Source: Methylobacterium sp. NEAU K
GTDB taxonomy: Bacteria; Pseudomonadota; Alphaproteobacteria; Rhizobiales; Beijerinckiaceae
Length of the DNA stretch: 64,000 nucleotides
NCBI RefSeq assembly: GCF_030700285.1
Contig: NZ_JAUYZJ010000007.1
Span: 124,001 to 188,000 of the forward strand
Reading direction: 5' to 3'
Below, one piece after another: positions 22,451 to 33,595 of the stretch. A model generated the notes under the pieces. The model had not been told where the DNA came from and did not search any database. It was given only the letters and a program-made list of their open reading frames with translations. A program made the translations under genes and the position numbers. Position 1 is the stretch's first letter, and the number at the start of each line of letters is the position of its first letter.

Positions 22451-23350
22451 TTATACACGCATCGCGCCCGTATCCGACCGCACCTCAACCACAGGCTCGG
22501 CCGGCCGCCGGCCGCGCAGGGCATCGACGGTGTAGAGGGCGAGCGCCACCCAGATCATGGCGAACATCGCGGCCCGGTGCGGCTCCACGCGCTCGCCGTA
22601 GGCCAGCACGCTCAGGCCGAGCAGGCAGGTCGGGGCGACGTATTGCAGCAAGCCGAGGGTGGTGAGCCGCAGGCGTACGGCGGCGGCGGCGAACCAGATC
22701 AGCGGAAGCGCCGTGGTGACGCCCGTGAGCATCAGGAGGGCGAGGTTCGCGGGCCCGGCCGGCAGGAACGGCTCGGGCGAGAGGACGAGCCACCCGATCG
22801 CCGCCGGCAGGAGCAGCAGCGTCTCGGCCAGGAAGCCCACAAGGGCGTCGACCCCGGCGATCTTCCGCGCGAGCCCGTAGAGCGCGAAGCTCACCGCGAG
22901 GGACAGCGACATGACCGGCAACTCGCCCGCCCAGGCCACCGCGACCGCGACGCCCGCCGCGGCGATTCCGACCGCCACGGCCTGCATCGGCCGCAGCCGC
23001 TCGCCGAGCACCACCCGCCCGAGCGCCACGCTGACCAGAGGATTGATGTAGTAGCCGAGGCTCGCGTCGAGCAGATGCCCGCGGTTCACGGCGTTGAGGT
23101 AGAGCAGCCAGTTCACGCCGATCATCGCGGCCGAGAGGACCAGCAGGGCATGGCGCCGGTGCAGGGGCAGCGGCAGGCGCAGGCGCTTGCGCCAGGCCAG
23201 CCCCAGGGCGAGCACGGCCGCGAACAGGCTCGACCAGACGATCCGCTCGGCCAGGATGTGGTTCGGGCTGAAGGCGGCGAGCATCCGGAAATGCACCGGG
23301 ACCAGCAGGCCCCAGCTCAGGTAGGCGGCGAGCGCGTAGACGAGGCCCAC
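22451..23350 (-). CDS. rarD: RarD-type EamA/DMT family permease
   Basis: The 299-residue protein has about ten hydrophobic helices. The RarD signatures are [10 protein letters not shown] near residue 35, [26 protein letters not shown] near 85 and [22 protein letters not shown] near 250. The family belongs to the drug/metabolite transporters of the inner membrane; the cargo of RarD is not established (the E. coli protein was first linked to chloramphenicol sensitivity). The ATG at 23350 gives the usual N-terminus. No partner gene is obvious. Confidence 0.88.
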   Translation of the reverse strand: MGLVYALAAYLSWGLLVPVHFRMLAAFSPNHILAERIVWSSLFAAVLALGLAWRKRLRLPLPLHRRHALLVLSAAMIGVNWLLYLNAVNRGHLLDASLGYYINPLVSVALGRVVLGERLRPMQAVAVGIAAAGVAVAVAWAGELPVMSLSLAVSFALYGLARKIAGVDALVGFLAETLLLLPAAIGWLVLSPEPFLPAGPANLALLMLTGVTTALPLIWFAAAAVRLRLTTLGLLQYVAPTCLLGLSVLAYGERVEPHRAAMFAMIWVALALYTVDALRGRRPAEPVVEVRSDTGAMRV

Positions 23351-23463
23351 GATGTCCTCCCGGTCGACCCGGATGGGCGGACCGGGCGGGGTCCTTTAGG
23401 ACGGGTGGCGCGCGCCCGTCAGGGGGGACGGCGCAGGGCTGCCATCCCGGATGGCCCCGGTGG

Positions 23464-25155
23464 TCATGCGGCCCGGATCGTCGCGAGGAAGCGGTCGACC
23501 TCGCCGCTGAGCTGCTCGGACTGGCGCGCCAGCTCGGTCGCCGATTCCAGGACCTGGCCCGCGGCCGCGCCGGTCTCCTCGGCGGCCGTCGCCACTCCGA
23601 CGATGTTGGCGGTGACCTCGCTCGTGCCGGTGGAGGCCTGGGCGACGTTGCGCACAATCTCCTGGGTGGCCGCGCCCTGCTCCTCGACCGCCGCGGCGAT
23701 CGTGGTCGCGACGGATTCGATCTCGCGGATGCGCGCGGTGATCGCGCCGATCACCGCGACGGCCTGACCGGTTGAGGCCTGGATCTGGCCGATCTGATCC
23801 GCAACCTCATCGGTCGCCCGGGCGGTCTGGTTGGCCAGCTCCTTGACCTCGGCGGCCACGACCGCGAAGCCGCGGCCAGCTTCGCCGGCGCGTGCCGCCT
23901 CGATGGTGGCGTTGAGCGCCAACAGGTTGGTCTGGGCGGCGATGTTGGTGATCAGGCCGACCACGTCGCCGACCTTGGCGGCGGCGGCGCTGAGGTCCTG
24001 CACGAGGGCCGCGGTCCGGTCGGCCTCCGAGACGGCGCTCTGCGCGAGCCGGGCCGACCCGTCGACCTGCCGGCCGATCTCGCGGACGGAGGAGCCGAGT
24101 TCCTCGGCGGCGCTCGCCACGGTGTTGACGTTGGAGGCGGCCTCCTCGGCGGCGGCCGCCACGGTGGTGGACTGGCTGGCGGTCTGGGTCGCGGTGGCGG
24201 TCATGGTCTGGGCCGTCGCCTGCAGCTCCGTGGCGGAGGAGGAGACCACCCCGATGATGCGGCCGACGGTGCCCTGGAAGCGGTCGGCGAGTTCCAGCAT
24301 GGTCCGGCGGCGCGACTGCGCGGCCGCCCCGTCGGCGAGCCGCTGGACCTCGGCCTGCTCGGCGGCCTTCTGGGCGACCATCGCCTTGATGCCTTCCACG
24401 GCCTTGCCGATCGTGCCGATCTCGTCGCCGCGCCGGGCCTCGGCGATGTCGGCATCGATCTCCCCGGCTGCCATGCGCCTCAGCACGTCCGCCAGCCGGC
24501 GGATCGGCCGCGTGACGCCGAAAACCACGACCAGGATGCCGCCGAGGATGCCCGCGGCGATGCCGGCGAGCGACGTGGTCAGCAGCATGGTGCGTGTCTC
24601 ATTGGTCTCGACGGTCATCGCGTCGGACCGCTTCTGGACCGCAGCATCGATGTCGTCCACGAGCGCACGGACGCTCGCGCTAAGGTCATTCTGAAGGGGG
24701 TCTGCCGTCAGGTGTGCCAGCGACAGGGCCTCGGCACCCAAGCCCTTGTCGGCGAGGTCACGCATGTCGCCGACGATCCTGACATAGGCGTCGAGTTGCG
24801 CCGCGACTCGGTCGATGCGCTCACGAAAGGCTGGCGACTCCCGGCGAGCGCCGTCGAGCAGCTTCGCGGCCTCCGGCACAAATGTGTCGAGGGTGCTTCC
24901 GACGCGCCTCCCGTCGGCCGTGCCGGCTTCGGCCAGGGCGCGGAAGGCGACGTAGCCGAGCTGGCTGACGACACGGTTCAGGCGCGCCATCTTCACGACC
25001 GCCCGGGCCTCCTGCTCAAGCAGGACCGTATACGAAGCGTCAATGTCCGAGATTTTATTGGATGTGTATAAAGCGCAACCAACGAATATTGTGCTGATGA
25101 GAGCAATGACCGTTACAAGCTTCGATGGAATACTCGCATGAGAGATGAATTTCAT
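23464..25155 (-). CDS. Methyl-accepting chemotaxis protein
   Basis: The 563-residue chemoreceptor begins with a membrane helix ([20 protein letters not shown]), a periplasmic four-helix-type ligand domain to about residue 180, a second helix ([19 protein letters not shown]), a HAMP domain and a long coiled-coil signalling domain. Its hairpin tip is [26 protein letters not shown]. The ligand is unknown. The ATG at 25155 is chosen because it gives a normal basic N-terminus; a start 13 codons upstream is possible. The gene has an unusually AT-rich region upstream. Confidence 0.93.
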   Translation of the reverse strand: MKFISHASIPSKLVTVIALISTIFVGCALYTSNKISDIDASYTVLLEQEARAVVKMARLNRVVSQLGYVAFRALAEAGTADGRRVGSTLDTFVPEAAKLLDGARRESPAFRERIDRVAAQLDAYVRIVGDMRDLADKGLGAEALSLAHLTADPLQNDLSASVRALVDDIDAAVQKRSDAMTVETNETRTMLLTTSLAGIAAGILGGILVVVFGVTRPIRRLADVLRRMAAGEIDADIAEARRGDEIGTIGKAVEGIKAMVAQKAAEQAEVQRLADGAAAQSRRRTMLELADRFQGTVGRIIGVVSSSATELQATAQTMTATATQTASQSTTVAAAAEEAASNVNTVASAAEELGSSVREIGRQVDGSARLAQSAVSEADRTAALVQDLSAAAAKVGDVVGLITNIAAQTNLLALNATIEAARAGEAGRGFAVVAAEVKELANQTARATDEVADQIGQIQASTGQAVAVIGAITARIREIESVATTIAAAVEEQGAATQEIVRNVAQASTGTSEVTANIVGVATAAEETGAAAGQVLESATELARQSEQLSGEVDRFLATIRAA

Positions 25156-25482
25156 GGCCGCACCTGCGTATCGCGATAGACGTCGCGTCCGCATAGCCTA
25201 TGTTAATTTATCATCGCGCCTGCAAGAGGTAAAATTGTGCGGTTTATGAGTCAATAAAATCTATCGATAAAGTAAGTTTATTGATATATTAGCGCAAAAT
25301 CATGTAAAAAATTCAAGTTTGCCGTGTATCGGCGGACATTGATCTATTAGAAGTGGTTTGTTGACGATATTCACGTTTTCTGTGCGCCTGTCCGCAATCG
25401 GGGCACGACCGCGGCCGACGGCGGACCTCCATGACCGAGCATCGCGCGGCGGATCCGGTCCGCGATGCTGTACCCGATCGGG
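25156..25482. promoter_or_regulatory. AT-rich intergenic stretch with inverted repeat
   Basis: The 327 bases between the chemoreceptor and the end of the GT39 operon include an unusually AT-rich block at 25200-25330. An inverted repeat with ten-base arms (TATCGATAAA at 25262-25271, TTTATTGATA at 25277-25286, one mismatch) sits within it. It is either a regulatory site for the chemoreceptor or a weak terminator for the upstream operon, as a T-rich run follows on the minus strand. No gene is seen. Confidence 0.5.
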
Positions 25483-26082
25483 TCAGGGCGCGATCCAGCC
25501 TCCGGACCAGCCGGCCTCCGCGCGCCGCCATGCGGCCCGGCGGTGGCCGCGGCGATCGAGATAGAGGAGGTCGAGCCGCTCGGCCCGAACCATCACGGCG
25601 GCGAAGTGCGGGCGGCCCAGGGTGGCGGCCGAGGTCTCGTCCGGCAGCATGTAGGCGCCCCCAGCGGGAAGCGCCGTACCGGGGGCGGGCTCGGCCGCGT
25701 AGCAGACCCGGCTCATCGGACGAGAGCCGGTCCAGGCGGCCTCGGCCACGGCATCGTCGGTATGAAGCGTGGCGCGTCCCTCGACGCGGATCTGGACCTT
25801 TGCGGCTTCGTCGTAGGCGGCAAGGGCGCAGGCCGGGTTCGCGTGGAGATCCGCCGCTTTGCCCGAGCGGCGGTCGCAGTGGAAGCGGAGTGTGCCGGCG
25901 GCGCGGTCGGCGGCGCGCAGCACCACGGTGCGCAGCCGGGGTCCGTCCGGGCCGACCGTCGCCAGCGCCGGCAGATGGAACCCGCTTCGGCCGTGTCCGG
26001 CGCCGTCCGCCAGGAGACGCCACAGCTCGGCGAACGTGCCGTCGAGGTCGTCGTAGAAGGCCGGCAGCGGCGCGCGGCTCAT
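25483..26082 (-). CDS. Pyridoxamine phosphate oxidase-like flavin-binding protein
   Basis: The 199-residue protein has the FMN-binding split-barrel layout (FHLPALATVGPDGPRLRTVVL near residue 34, LRFHCDRRSGKAADL near 64, then VQIRVEGRATLH), similar to PdxH-like 'pyridoxamine 5'-phosphate oxidase family' proteins. True PdxH activity is doubtful because the pyridoxal-binding tail is not clear. Its ATG at 26082 overlaps the stop of the LAB_N gene (ATGA), so it is the fourth gene of the lipid-linked glycosyl operon. A role in that pathway is only inferred from position. Confidence 0.82.
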   Translation of the reverse strand: MSRAPLPAFYDDLDGTFAELWRLLADGAGHGRSGFHLPALATVGPDGPRLRTVVLRAADRAAGTLRFHCDRRSGKAADLHANPACALAAYDEAAKVQIRVEGRATLHTDDAVAEAAWTGSRPMSRVCYAAEPAPGTALPAGGAYMLPDETSAATLGRPHFAAVMVRAERLDLLYLDRRGHRRAAWRRAEAGWSGGWIAP

Positions 26083-26414
26083 GGGGTGCCGCTCCGCCGA
26101 CGCCGGTGCTCGCGGAAGATCAGCGCGAGGTTGCGCAGGTAGATGCCGGTGGAGAGGCCCTGGCCGATGATGATCACCGGCTCGCGGCGCACGAACCCGT
26201 AGACCAGGGTCATCAGCCCGCCCAGGATCGACAGGAACCAGAACGAGAGCGGCATCACGCTCCGGCCCGCCCGCTCGCTGGCGATCCATTGCAGGATGAA
26301 GCGCGAGCCGAACACCACCTGGGCGACGATGCCGAACACCAACCAGAAGTCGAGCCGGGTGACGAACACGTCGTAGAAATAGGCCGGCAGGTCGTGGGCG
26401 AGCTGGATCAGCAT
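26079..26414 (-). CDS. Lipid A biosynthesis N-terminal (LAB_N) domain membrane protein
   Basis: The 111-residue protein has three hydrophobic helices with the typical LAB_N pattern: FGIVAQVVFGSRFILQWIASE, then SVMPLSFWFLSILGGLMTLVYGF, then EPVIIIGQGLSTGIYLRNL. Such proteins are found fused to or beside lipid A and aminoarabinose enzymes and may flip or present the lipid-linked sugar. The ATG at 26414 overlaps the end of the upstream GT2 gene by seven bases; a longer open frame upstream is antisense-like and not used. The next gene starts inside its stop codon. Confidence 0.88.
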   Translation of the reverse strand: MLIQLAHDLPAYFYDVFVTRLDFWLVFGIVAQVVFGSRFILQWIASERAGRSVMPLSFWFLSILGGLMTLVYGFVRREPVIIIGQGLSTGIYLRNLALIFREHRRRRSGTP

Positions 26415-27175
26415 CCGACATCCTGGTCTGCCGGCGCCGCGGTTCGCGCCGCGATTTCCGCGGGCTGTGGGTCGGCGCGCTTGCGCCGGATCAGCCACCA
26501 GACGCCGGCCAGGTCGAGGAGGCCGACCCAGAGGCGGTCGAACAGGCCGTAATTCGAGACGCCCGTGAGCCGCGGCCGGTCGATCACGTCGCGATGGACC
26601 ACCGCGAAGCCTTCACGGACCACGAGGGCCGGCATGAACCGGTGCAGGGCGTCGAAATAGGGCAGCCGGAGGTAGACCGCGCGGCGGAATACCTTGAGGC
26701 CGCAGCCGGTGTCGCGGGTGGCGTCCTTGAGGATGCGCCCCCGCACGCCGTTCGCGATCCGCGACTGGAGCATCTTGAAGCGCCCGTCCTTGCGCCCGCG
26801 CCGCTGCCCCTGGGCGAGGCCGGCCCGCTCGCCGGCCGCCTCCAGGGCGGTCAGCAGGGCCGGTATGAAGGCCGGATCGTTCTGACCGTCGCCGTCCAGC
26901 GTCGCGATGACCGGCCCGCGGGCCGCCAGAACGCCGCTGCGCACCGCCGCCGACTGGCCGCCGCTCCGGGCGTGTCGCAGCACCCGCAGCCAGGGGCGGC
27001 CGGACCGGGCCGCCGCCAGGGCGGCTTGCGTTCCATCCGTGGAGCCGTCGTCGACGTAGATCAACTCGAAGTCGAGCCCCGCGCAGGCGGACGCGATCTC
27101 GGCCACCAGGGGCGCGATGTTGCCGGCCTCGTTCTTCACCGGCACGACGACGCTGAGATGCGGGGTGCCGGTCAC
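26408..27175 (-). CDS. Family 2 glycosyltransferase (dolichol-phosphate mannosyltransferase-like)
   Basis: The 255-residue GT-A enzyme starts LSVVVPVKNEAGNIAPLV and has the DxD-type metal site in YVDDGSTDGT and TLDGDGQNDPAF. A short hydrophobic patch near the C-terminus may attach it to the membrane. It probably transfers a sugar to a polyprenyl phosphate, as ArnC-like enzymes do. Its ATG overlaps the stop of the GT39 gene (ATGA), and it overlaps the following LAB_N gene, so all four are coupled. The sugar is unknown. Confidence 0.9.
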   Translation of the reverse strand: MTGTPHLSVVVPVKNEAGNIAPLVAEIASACAGLDFELIYVDDGSTDGTQAALAAARSGRPWLRVLRHARSGGQSAAVRSGVLAARGPVIATLDGDGQNDPAFIPALLTALEAAGERAGLAQGQRRGRKDGRFKMLQSRIANGVRGRILKDATRDTGCGLKVFRRAVYLRLPYFDALHRFMPALVVREGFAVVHRDVIDRPRLTGVSNYGLFDRLWVGLLDLAGVWWLIRRKRADPQPAEIAARTAAPADQDVGC

Positions 27176-28956
27176 GGGATCACCGCATAGGCCGTGACGA
27201 AGACGCGCCGGCCGGTATTGAGGTTGAAGCCCTCGACCTCAGCCAGGGGCGCGGGCGCTGGGCGCCCCACCGGCCAGGCCGCGTTGAAGGCGTCGCGGTC
27301 GCGGGCTTCGACGAAGAGCAGCCGGCAGCCGCCGCCCGCCAGGAAGTCCCGGGCGGCGGGGCCGTCCGCCGGCAGCGCGAGGCCGGTGCCGATCAGGAAG
27401 ACGAGGCTCGGCTCGCGGTAGCCCAGGCTCGCGACCTGCGGGTCCGGACAGGCCATGCGGTCACGCAGGGCGGCGAGCCGCGGCGAGACCTTGAGGGCCG
27501 GCAGCGACAGCTGCGCCACGCCGAGCACCGCCGGCCCGAGCAGGGCGGAGGCGAGCACGCCGAGCACCAGCGAACGCTCGGCTCTCCCCTGAGCGAACGC
27601 CATCCAGGCGAGCGCCGAGACCCCGCAGGCGGCCGCGAGCAGGGGCAGCGCGGCCCAGGGAATTGTGTGGTTGTCGAGGCGCCAGCCGGCGAGGCAGAGG
27701 CCGAGGGTGAGTGCCACCGGGATCGCCGGCACCAGCAGAGCCGTCAGGCGCGCCCCTCGCCGCCGCGGATCCAGCGCCCCGCGCGACAGCGCCAGGGCGG
27801 TGAGGATCGCGAGCCACGGCATCAGTGGCAACACGTAGTGCGGCAGCTTGGTGGGCACCGCCTCGAAGATCAACCAAGCCGGCAGCACCGCAGCGATCAG
27901 GAAGGCCATGGCGGCGCTGCGCCGCTCCCGCCACGCGAGCGGCAGGCTCATCGCGGCGAACGCCGCCCCCGGCCAGAAGATGGCGAAGAAGGCGAGCGCG
28001 TAGGCCCCGGGCGGCCCCCAGTGCCGCTCGGCCGCGCCGCCGACCTTCCCCAGCATGTCGTGTCCGACCGCCTCCGCGTAGAAGGCGCCCCCGCTCTTCC
28101 AGGCGATCGCCGCGAACCACGGCGCCACGAGCAGGAGCGTCAGGGCGAGGCCGGCCCAGGGCTTCAGGGCGAGCAGCCAGCGGCCGGACCGCGCCACCAC
28201 GGACAGGATCAGCGCCGGCAGCACGACGAACAGCGGTACCATCGGCCCCTTGACCAGGATTCCCAGCGCAATCCCGAGCCAGAAGGCGAGGAAGGCGGAT
28301 CGGCCGGGGGCGGAGGGTACCCCCAGCACCCCGCCAAGCGGGGAGAGGGGATGCGCCGGCAGCCCTTCGCGCGCATGGGAATTCGGCCGCCACAGCCACG
28401 CGCGGGCGAGCGCCCCCAGGCTCGCGGTGGCGCAGGCGGCGAGCAGCGCGTCGGTCTTGGCGAGATGCGCCTCGGCCGAGAGCATCAGGCAGGCGCCGTA
28501 GAGTGCGGCGGCGAGCAGCGCGAATCGTTGGGGCAGGAACGCCAGCGCGGCCCAATAGGCGAGCAGTACCGAGGCGGTGGCCCCGACCAGCGAGGGGATG
28601 CGGTAGAGGCCGATCCGCGTGCGCGCGCCCGGCACGCCGAGCGCCTCGCCGGCTGCCACCGCGGCGGCCTGCGCCCAGTAGATGCCGACCGGCTTCTTGT
28701 GCCGCGCCTCACCCTGGAAGCGGATGTCCACGAGGTCGCCGCTCTCCAGCATCTGCTTCGAGGACTGGGCGAAGCGCGGCTCGTCCCGGTCCATCGGCTG
28801 CAGCGAGACCTGGCCCGGCAGGAACAGGAGCAGGCAGAGCGCCAGCAGGGCCGCCGCGACGCGCGCGTGGCTGAGGCTCAGCACGTCGAGCCCGCGGCCG
28901 ATCCGGTCGATGGTGGCGAGGCGCGGGACGCCGCCGGCGGAGAGGCTCGTGCTCAT
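27172..28956 (-). CDS. GT39-type (ArnT-like) lipid-linked sugar transferase
   Basis: The 594-residue membrane enzyme has the first-loop motif QPMDRDEPRFAQSSKQMLES followed by RFQGEARHKKPVGIYW, both typical of ArnT and protein mannosyltransferases, and about twelve membrane helices. ArnT moves 4-amino-4-deoxy-arabinose from undecaprenyl phosphate to lipid A in the periplasm, raising resistance to cationic peptides; the exact sugar here is unknown. It heads an operon whose next gene overlaps its stop codon. No arnA or arnB genes lie nearby, so another sugar is plausible. Confidence 0.88.
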   Translation of the reverse strand: MSTSLSAGGVPRLATIDRIGRGLDVLSLSHARVAAALLALCLLLFLPGQVSLQPMDRDEPRFAQSSKQMLESGDLVDIRFQGEARHKKPVGIYWAQAAAVAAGEALGVPGARTRIGLYRIPSLVGATASVLLAYWAALAFLPQRFALLAAALYGACLMLSAEAHLAKTDALLAACATASLGALARAWLWRPNSHAREGLPAHPLSPLGGVLGVPSAPGRSAFLAFWLGIALGILVKGPMVPLFVVLPALILSVVARSGRWLLALKPWAGLALTLLLVAPWFAAIAWKSGGAFYAEAVGHDMLGKVGGAAERHWGPPGAYALAFFAIFWPGAAFAAMSLPLAWRERRSAAMAFLIAAVLPAWLIFEAVPTKLPHYVLPLMPWLAILTALALSRGALDPRRRGARLTALLVPAIPVALTLGLCLAGWRLDNHTIPWAALPLLAAACGVSALAWMAFAQGRAERSLVLGVLASALLGPAVLGVAQLSLPALKVSPRLAALRDRMACPDPQVASLGYREPSLVFLIGTGLALPADGPAARDFLAGGGCRLLFVEARDRDAFNAAWPVGRPAPAPLAEVEGFNLNTGRRVFVTAYAVIP

Positions 28957-29068
28957 GCCCGGCCGGTCAATCAGGATCGGGCCGGAAGGTCAAATACGTG
29001 GCTCGATCGACGACAAACGGTCGGCGTCGGCTCCGCACCCGTCTTCGCTAGTGTTCGGCCGTGCGCCC

Positions 29069-30253
29069 TCAGCACGCCGCCCGCAGGCGCGCAAACCCGG
29101 CGTCCAGATCGGCCTTGAGATCGGCGGCATCTTCCAGACCGATGTGGAAGCGCAGGGCCGGGCCGCCCGGCGACCATTTCGTGGCGGTCCTGTACCCGGC
29201 GCAGTCGAACGGGATCACGAGGCTCTCGAAGCCGCCCCAGGAAAAGCCCATCCCGAACAGCTCGAGCCCGTCCAGCATGGCGGCGACAGCGGCCTCGGGC
29301 ACGGGCTTGAGGATCACCCCGAACAACCCGGAGGCGCCGGCGAAGTCGCGCTTCCAGATCGCGTGGCCCGGATCCTCCGGCAGGCCGGGATGGAGCACCC
29401 GCAGCACCTCCGGCCGCGCCTGGAGCCAGCGGGCCATCTCGAGTCCGGCCCGGCCGTGCTCGCGCAGGCGCAGGTTCATGGTGCGCATCCCCCGCAGGGC
29501 CAGAAAGATGTCCTCCGCACCCGCGCACATGGCGAAATGGTCGAAGGTGCGCCGCAAAGCCGGGAAGTGCTCGGCATTGGCGGAGGTCAGGCCGATCAGC
29601 AGGTCCGAACCGCCGCTCAGGTACTTGGTCCCGGCCTCGACGGCGATGTCGACCCCGCGCTCGTGGGGCGGGAACAGCAACGGCGTCGCCCAGGTGTTGT
29701 CCATGATCACGGTGCCGCCGCGCGCGTGGACGACCTCCGCGATGGCCGGAACGTCCTGCATTTCAAAACTTTGCGAGCCTGGCGCCTCGACCAGCACCGC
29801 GCGGGTGTTCGGTCGCATCAGCGCGGCGATGCCGGCCCCGACGATCGGATCGTAATACGTGACCTCGACGCCGAAGCGGGCCAGCACGCCGTCGCAGAAC
29901 TGGCGGGTGGGGCGGTAGGCGGAATCGGTGACGAGGAGGTGGTCGCCCGCCGAGACCGCGGACATCAGGGCGACGGTGAGCGCTGCCAGGCCCGAGGGCG
30001 TCACCACCGTGCCGGCGGCACCGGCGAGCTCCGTCCAGGCCTCTGTCAGCGCGTCCATCGTGGGTGTCGCCGAGGTCCCGTAATTGTAGCGCCCGCGCCG
30101 ATGCTTGATCGCGTCGTAGGTCGGGTAGAGCACGGTCGAGCCGCGATAGATCGGCGTGTTGACGAAGCCGTGCTGTGCGCCCGGATCGCGGCCCGCATGG
30201 ACCAGGCGCGTCGCGGGCGCGAAAGTCTTCTTGGATTCGGGCGGCAGGGACAT
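29069..30253 (-). CDS. metC: Cystathionine beta-lyase
   Basis: The 394-residue PLP enzyme belongs to the Cys/Met metabolism family. The pyridoxal lysine is in VEAGTKYLSGGSDLL; many relatives have H where this one has the second G. Other segments include NTPIYRGSTVLYPTYD, YNYGTSATPT and GFSWGGFESLVIPF, the last typical of the beta-lyase branch. It splits cystathionine to homocysteine, pyruvate and ammonia for methionine synthesis. The ATG at 30253 is chosen over an upstream frame because similarity starts there. No other met gene is adjacent. Confidence 0.88.
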   Translation of the reverse strand: MSLPPESKKTFAPATRLVHAGRDPGAQHGFVNTPIYRGSTVLYPTYDAIKHRRGRYNYGTSATPTMDALTEAWTELAGAAGTVVTPSGLAALTVALMSAVSAGDHLLVTDSAYRPTRQFCDGVLARFGVEVTYYDPIVGAGIAALMRPNTRAVLVEAPGSQSFEMQDVPAIAEVVHARGGTVIMDNTWATPLLFPPHERGVDIAVEAGTKYLSGGSDLLIGLTSANAEHFPALRRTFDHFAMCAGAEDIFLALRGMRTMNLRLREHGRAGLEMARWLQARPEVLRVLHPGLPEDPGHAIWKRDFAGASGLFGVILKPVPEAAVAAMLDGLELFGMGFSWGGFESLVIPFDCAGYRTATKWSPGGPALRFHIGLEDAADLKADLDAGFARLRAAC

Positions 30254-30361
30254 CGGGGCTCGGAGATCGCGTTGCGCTGCGGCGCACGAAAGCTCCCCCC
30301 GCCCGGCGAAATCAAGCCGGATGTTCCGCGCCGGGGATCCGCGACGGATCATTGCCCGGGA

Positions 30362-30535
30362 TCAGGACTTCCCCGGTGGAATGGAGGCGGCGGCCGCGGC
30401 GTAGGCCTGCTTCCAGGCGGCGCGGTCCTCGCAGCCCTCGGAACAGGGACATTCGCTCGCGGGCTCACCATACAGGCGCGCGTTTCGGCCCTGGATGGAC
30501 CGGCTGTCGCGCGCGGTGGCCTCGGCGATGGTCAA
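30362..30535 (-). CDS. Small Rmf-like protein (ribosome modulation factor fold)
   Basis: A 57-residue frame runs from TTG at 30535 to the TGA at 30362, with a GGGGGG run just upstream as ribosome-binding site. The middle reads IQGRNARLYGEPASECPC and then RAAWKQAYAAA. The order G, A, G, then CP, then R..W..(A/G)(W/Y) matches the ribosome modulation factor pattern, which is also seen in alphaproteobacterial Rmf/CrpP-like small proteins. RMF pairs ribosomes in stationary phase. Four cysteines lie close together (positions 30-37). Third-position GC is high. The family call is from motif order only. Confidence 0.6.
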   Translation of the reverse strand: MTIAEATARDSRSIQGRNARLYGEPASECPCSEGCEDRAAWKQAYAAAAASIPPGKS

Positions 30536-30623
30536 TATCGCCCCCCGAAAACTTGGGGTGGGGCTTCGTTAACGGGGCGTGCCGTAATCTGTTGCCGTCT
30601 CAAGTCGCGTTCCGGGTCGTCGC

Positions 30624-30893
30624 GTGCGTATCCTGTGTTCTATCCTCGGCGGCGTCATCGTGCTGGTTTCGACGGCGATCGTCGTCTTCGTCAGCGCCGA
30701 CCGTCTCGCGCATCTGGCGCCGGCACCTGTGGTGCGCGCCGCGCAGGTCGAGCCCTCCGCCACCGGGTCGCTTCCGGCACCGGTCAAGGCCGCGCCGGCG
30801 CCGAAGCCGGCTGCGCCGAGCATCCCGAACGGCTTCGACACGGAGCGGCTCCACGCGCTGATGCGCGGCGACCCGATCCTGTCCGGCCGCTGA
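30624..30893 (+). CDS. Small single-span membrane protein
   Basis: The 89-residue product starts with GTG and has one strong membrane helix (LGGVIVLVSTAIVVFVSADRL), then a Pro/Ala-rich linker and a short end with TERLHALMRGDPILSGR. It looks like an inner-membrane protein with a short periplasmic or cytoplasmic tail. I recognise no family. It lies alone, divergent from the Rmf-like gene and convergent with ntrC. Confidence 0.6.
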   Translation: MRILCSILGGVIVLVSTAIVVFVSADRLAHLAPAPVVRAAQVEPSATGSLPAPVKAAPAPKPAAPSIPNGFDTERLHALMRGDPILSGR

Positions 30894-30938
30894 GCCCCGC
30901 AAGCGAGCGAGGCTTTCCGAGGGACCGGCCGCCCGGCT

Positions 30939-32405
<1,467 letters not shown>

Positions 32406-32452
32406 GACTCTCTACTCAGACCTCCGACGGGGGGCCGACTCGCGGATCGACA

Positions 32453-33595
32453 TCACGGGTCGACCGCCGATTCGCGCCCGTCGCGGGCACTCGACATCGG
32501 CAGAAGGATGCGGAACGCCGTGCGGCGGGGGGCGGGATCGCACTCGACGATGCCTCCGTGGTCGCCGACGATCTTGGCCACCAATGCAAGTCCGAGGCCG
32601 GATCCCTGCGCCTTGGTGGTCACGAACGGATCGAACAGGTCGGGCAGCAGGTCGGCCGAGATGCCCGGCCCGTTGTCGCGCACCGCCACCTCGATCGGCA
32701 GGCTGACCCGCTCGCGCGAGCCCGGCACCTGGAGGCGCAGGCCGGTGCGGAAGGCTGTGGACAGCGTGATCTCGCCCTCGACGGCATCCGGGCCGATCGC
32801 CTCGGCGGCGTTCTTCACGAGGTTCAGGATCACCTGGATCAGCTGGTCGCGGTTGCCGAGGACCGGCGGCAGCGACGGGTCGTAGGTCTCGATGAAGCGG
32901 ATGTGCCGGGCGAAGCCCGACTGCGCCGAGCGCTTCACCTGGTCGAGCACGCCGTGGACGTTGACGGCACCGCGATCGGACGGGCGCTCGTCACCGAACA
33001 GCTCCATGCGCTCGACGATGCGCACGATCCGGTCGGATTCGTCGCAGATCAGGCGGGTGAGCATCCGGTCCTCCTCGGCGCCGGTGCTCTCCAGGAGCTG
33101 CGCGGCGCCGCGGATGCCGGCGAGGGGGTTCTTGATCTCGTGGGCCAGCATCGCGCCGAGCGCCACCATGGAGCGCGCGGCGCCGCGATGGGTGAGCTGG
33201 CGGTTCATCTTGTCGGCGATGGTCCGTTCCTGGAGCATCATCACCACGGCGTCGCCGTCGTCGCCCAGCGGCGTTGCGAACACGTCGACGCTGCGCTCCA
33301 GCCCCAGGCGGGGCTGCGTCAGCTCCACCCGATACTCGCTCACGCTGGCGCGTCGGCGCCGCACCTCGGCCACCAGGGCGATGATCGGCGACGCGAACGG
33401 GATGATGTCCCGCAGGCGGCGGCGCTGCATCAGGCGGGCGGAATAGTCGAAGAACGCCTCCGCAGCGTGGTTGCAGTGGAGGATCTGTTCGTCGCCGCCG
33501 ATGGTCAGGACCGGCAGCGGCAGCGCGTTGAGCACGGCCTCCGCGGCCGAGTCGCGCAGGCTGCCCGGATGCTCCGGAAACGCGTCTTCGCTCAC
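32453..33595 (-). CDS. ntrB: Nitrogen-sensing histidine kinase NtrB
   Basis: The 380-residue kinase has a PAS domain ([20 protein letters not shown] at the start), a HisKA motif [21 protein letters not shown] with the phospho-accepting histidine, and an ATPase domain ([26 protein letters not shown]). It phosphorylates NtrC when PII signals nitrogen shortage. The start is a GTG at 33595 that overlaps the dusB stop (GTGA); the frame continues upstream through dusB in antisense-free sense overlap, but similarity begins here. The gene is co-transcribed with dusB and ntrC. Confidence 0.95.
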   Translation of the reverse strand: MSEDAFPEHPGSLRDSAAEAVLNALPLPVLTIGGDEQILHCNHAAEAFFDYSARLMQRRRLRDIIPFASPIIALVAEVRRRRASVSEYRVELTQPRLGLERSVDVFATPLGDDGDAVVMMLQERTIADKMNRQLTHRGAARSMVALGAMLAHEIKNPLAGIRGAAQLLESTGAEEDRMLTRLICDESDRIVRIVERMELFGDERPSDRGAVNVHGVLDQVKRSAQSGFARHIRFIETYDPSLPPVLGNRDQLIQVILNLVKNAAEAIGPDAVEGEITLSTAFRTGLRLQVPGSRERVSLPIEVAVRDNGPGISADLLPDLFDPFVTTKAQGSGLGLALVAKIVGDHGGIVECDPAPRRTAFRILLPMSSARDGRESAVDP

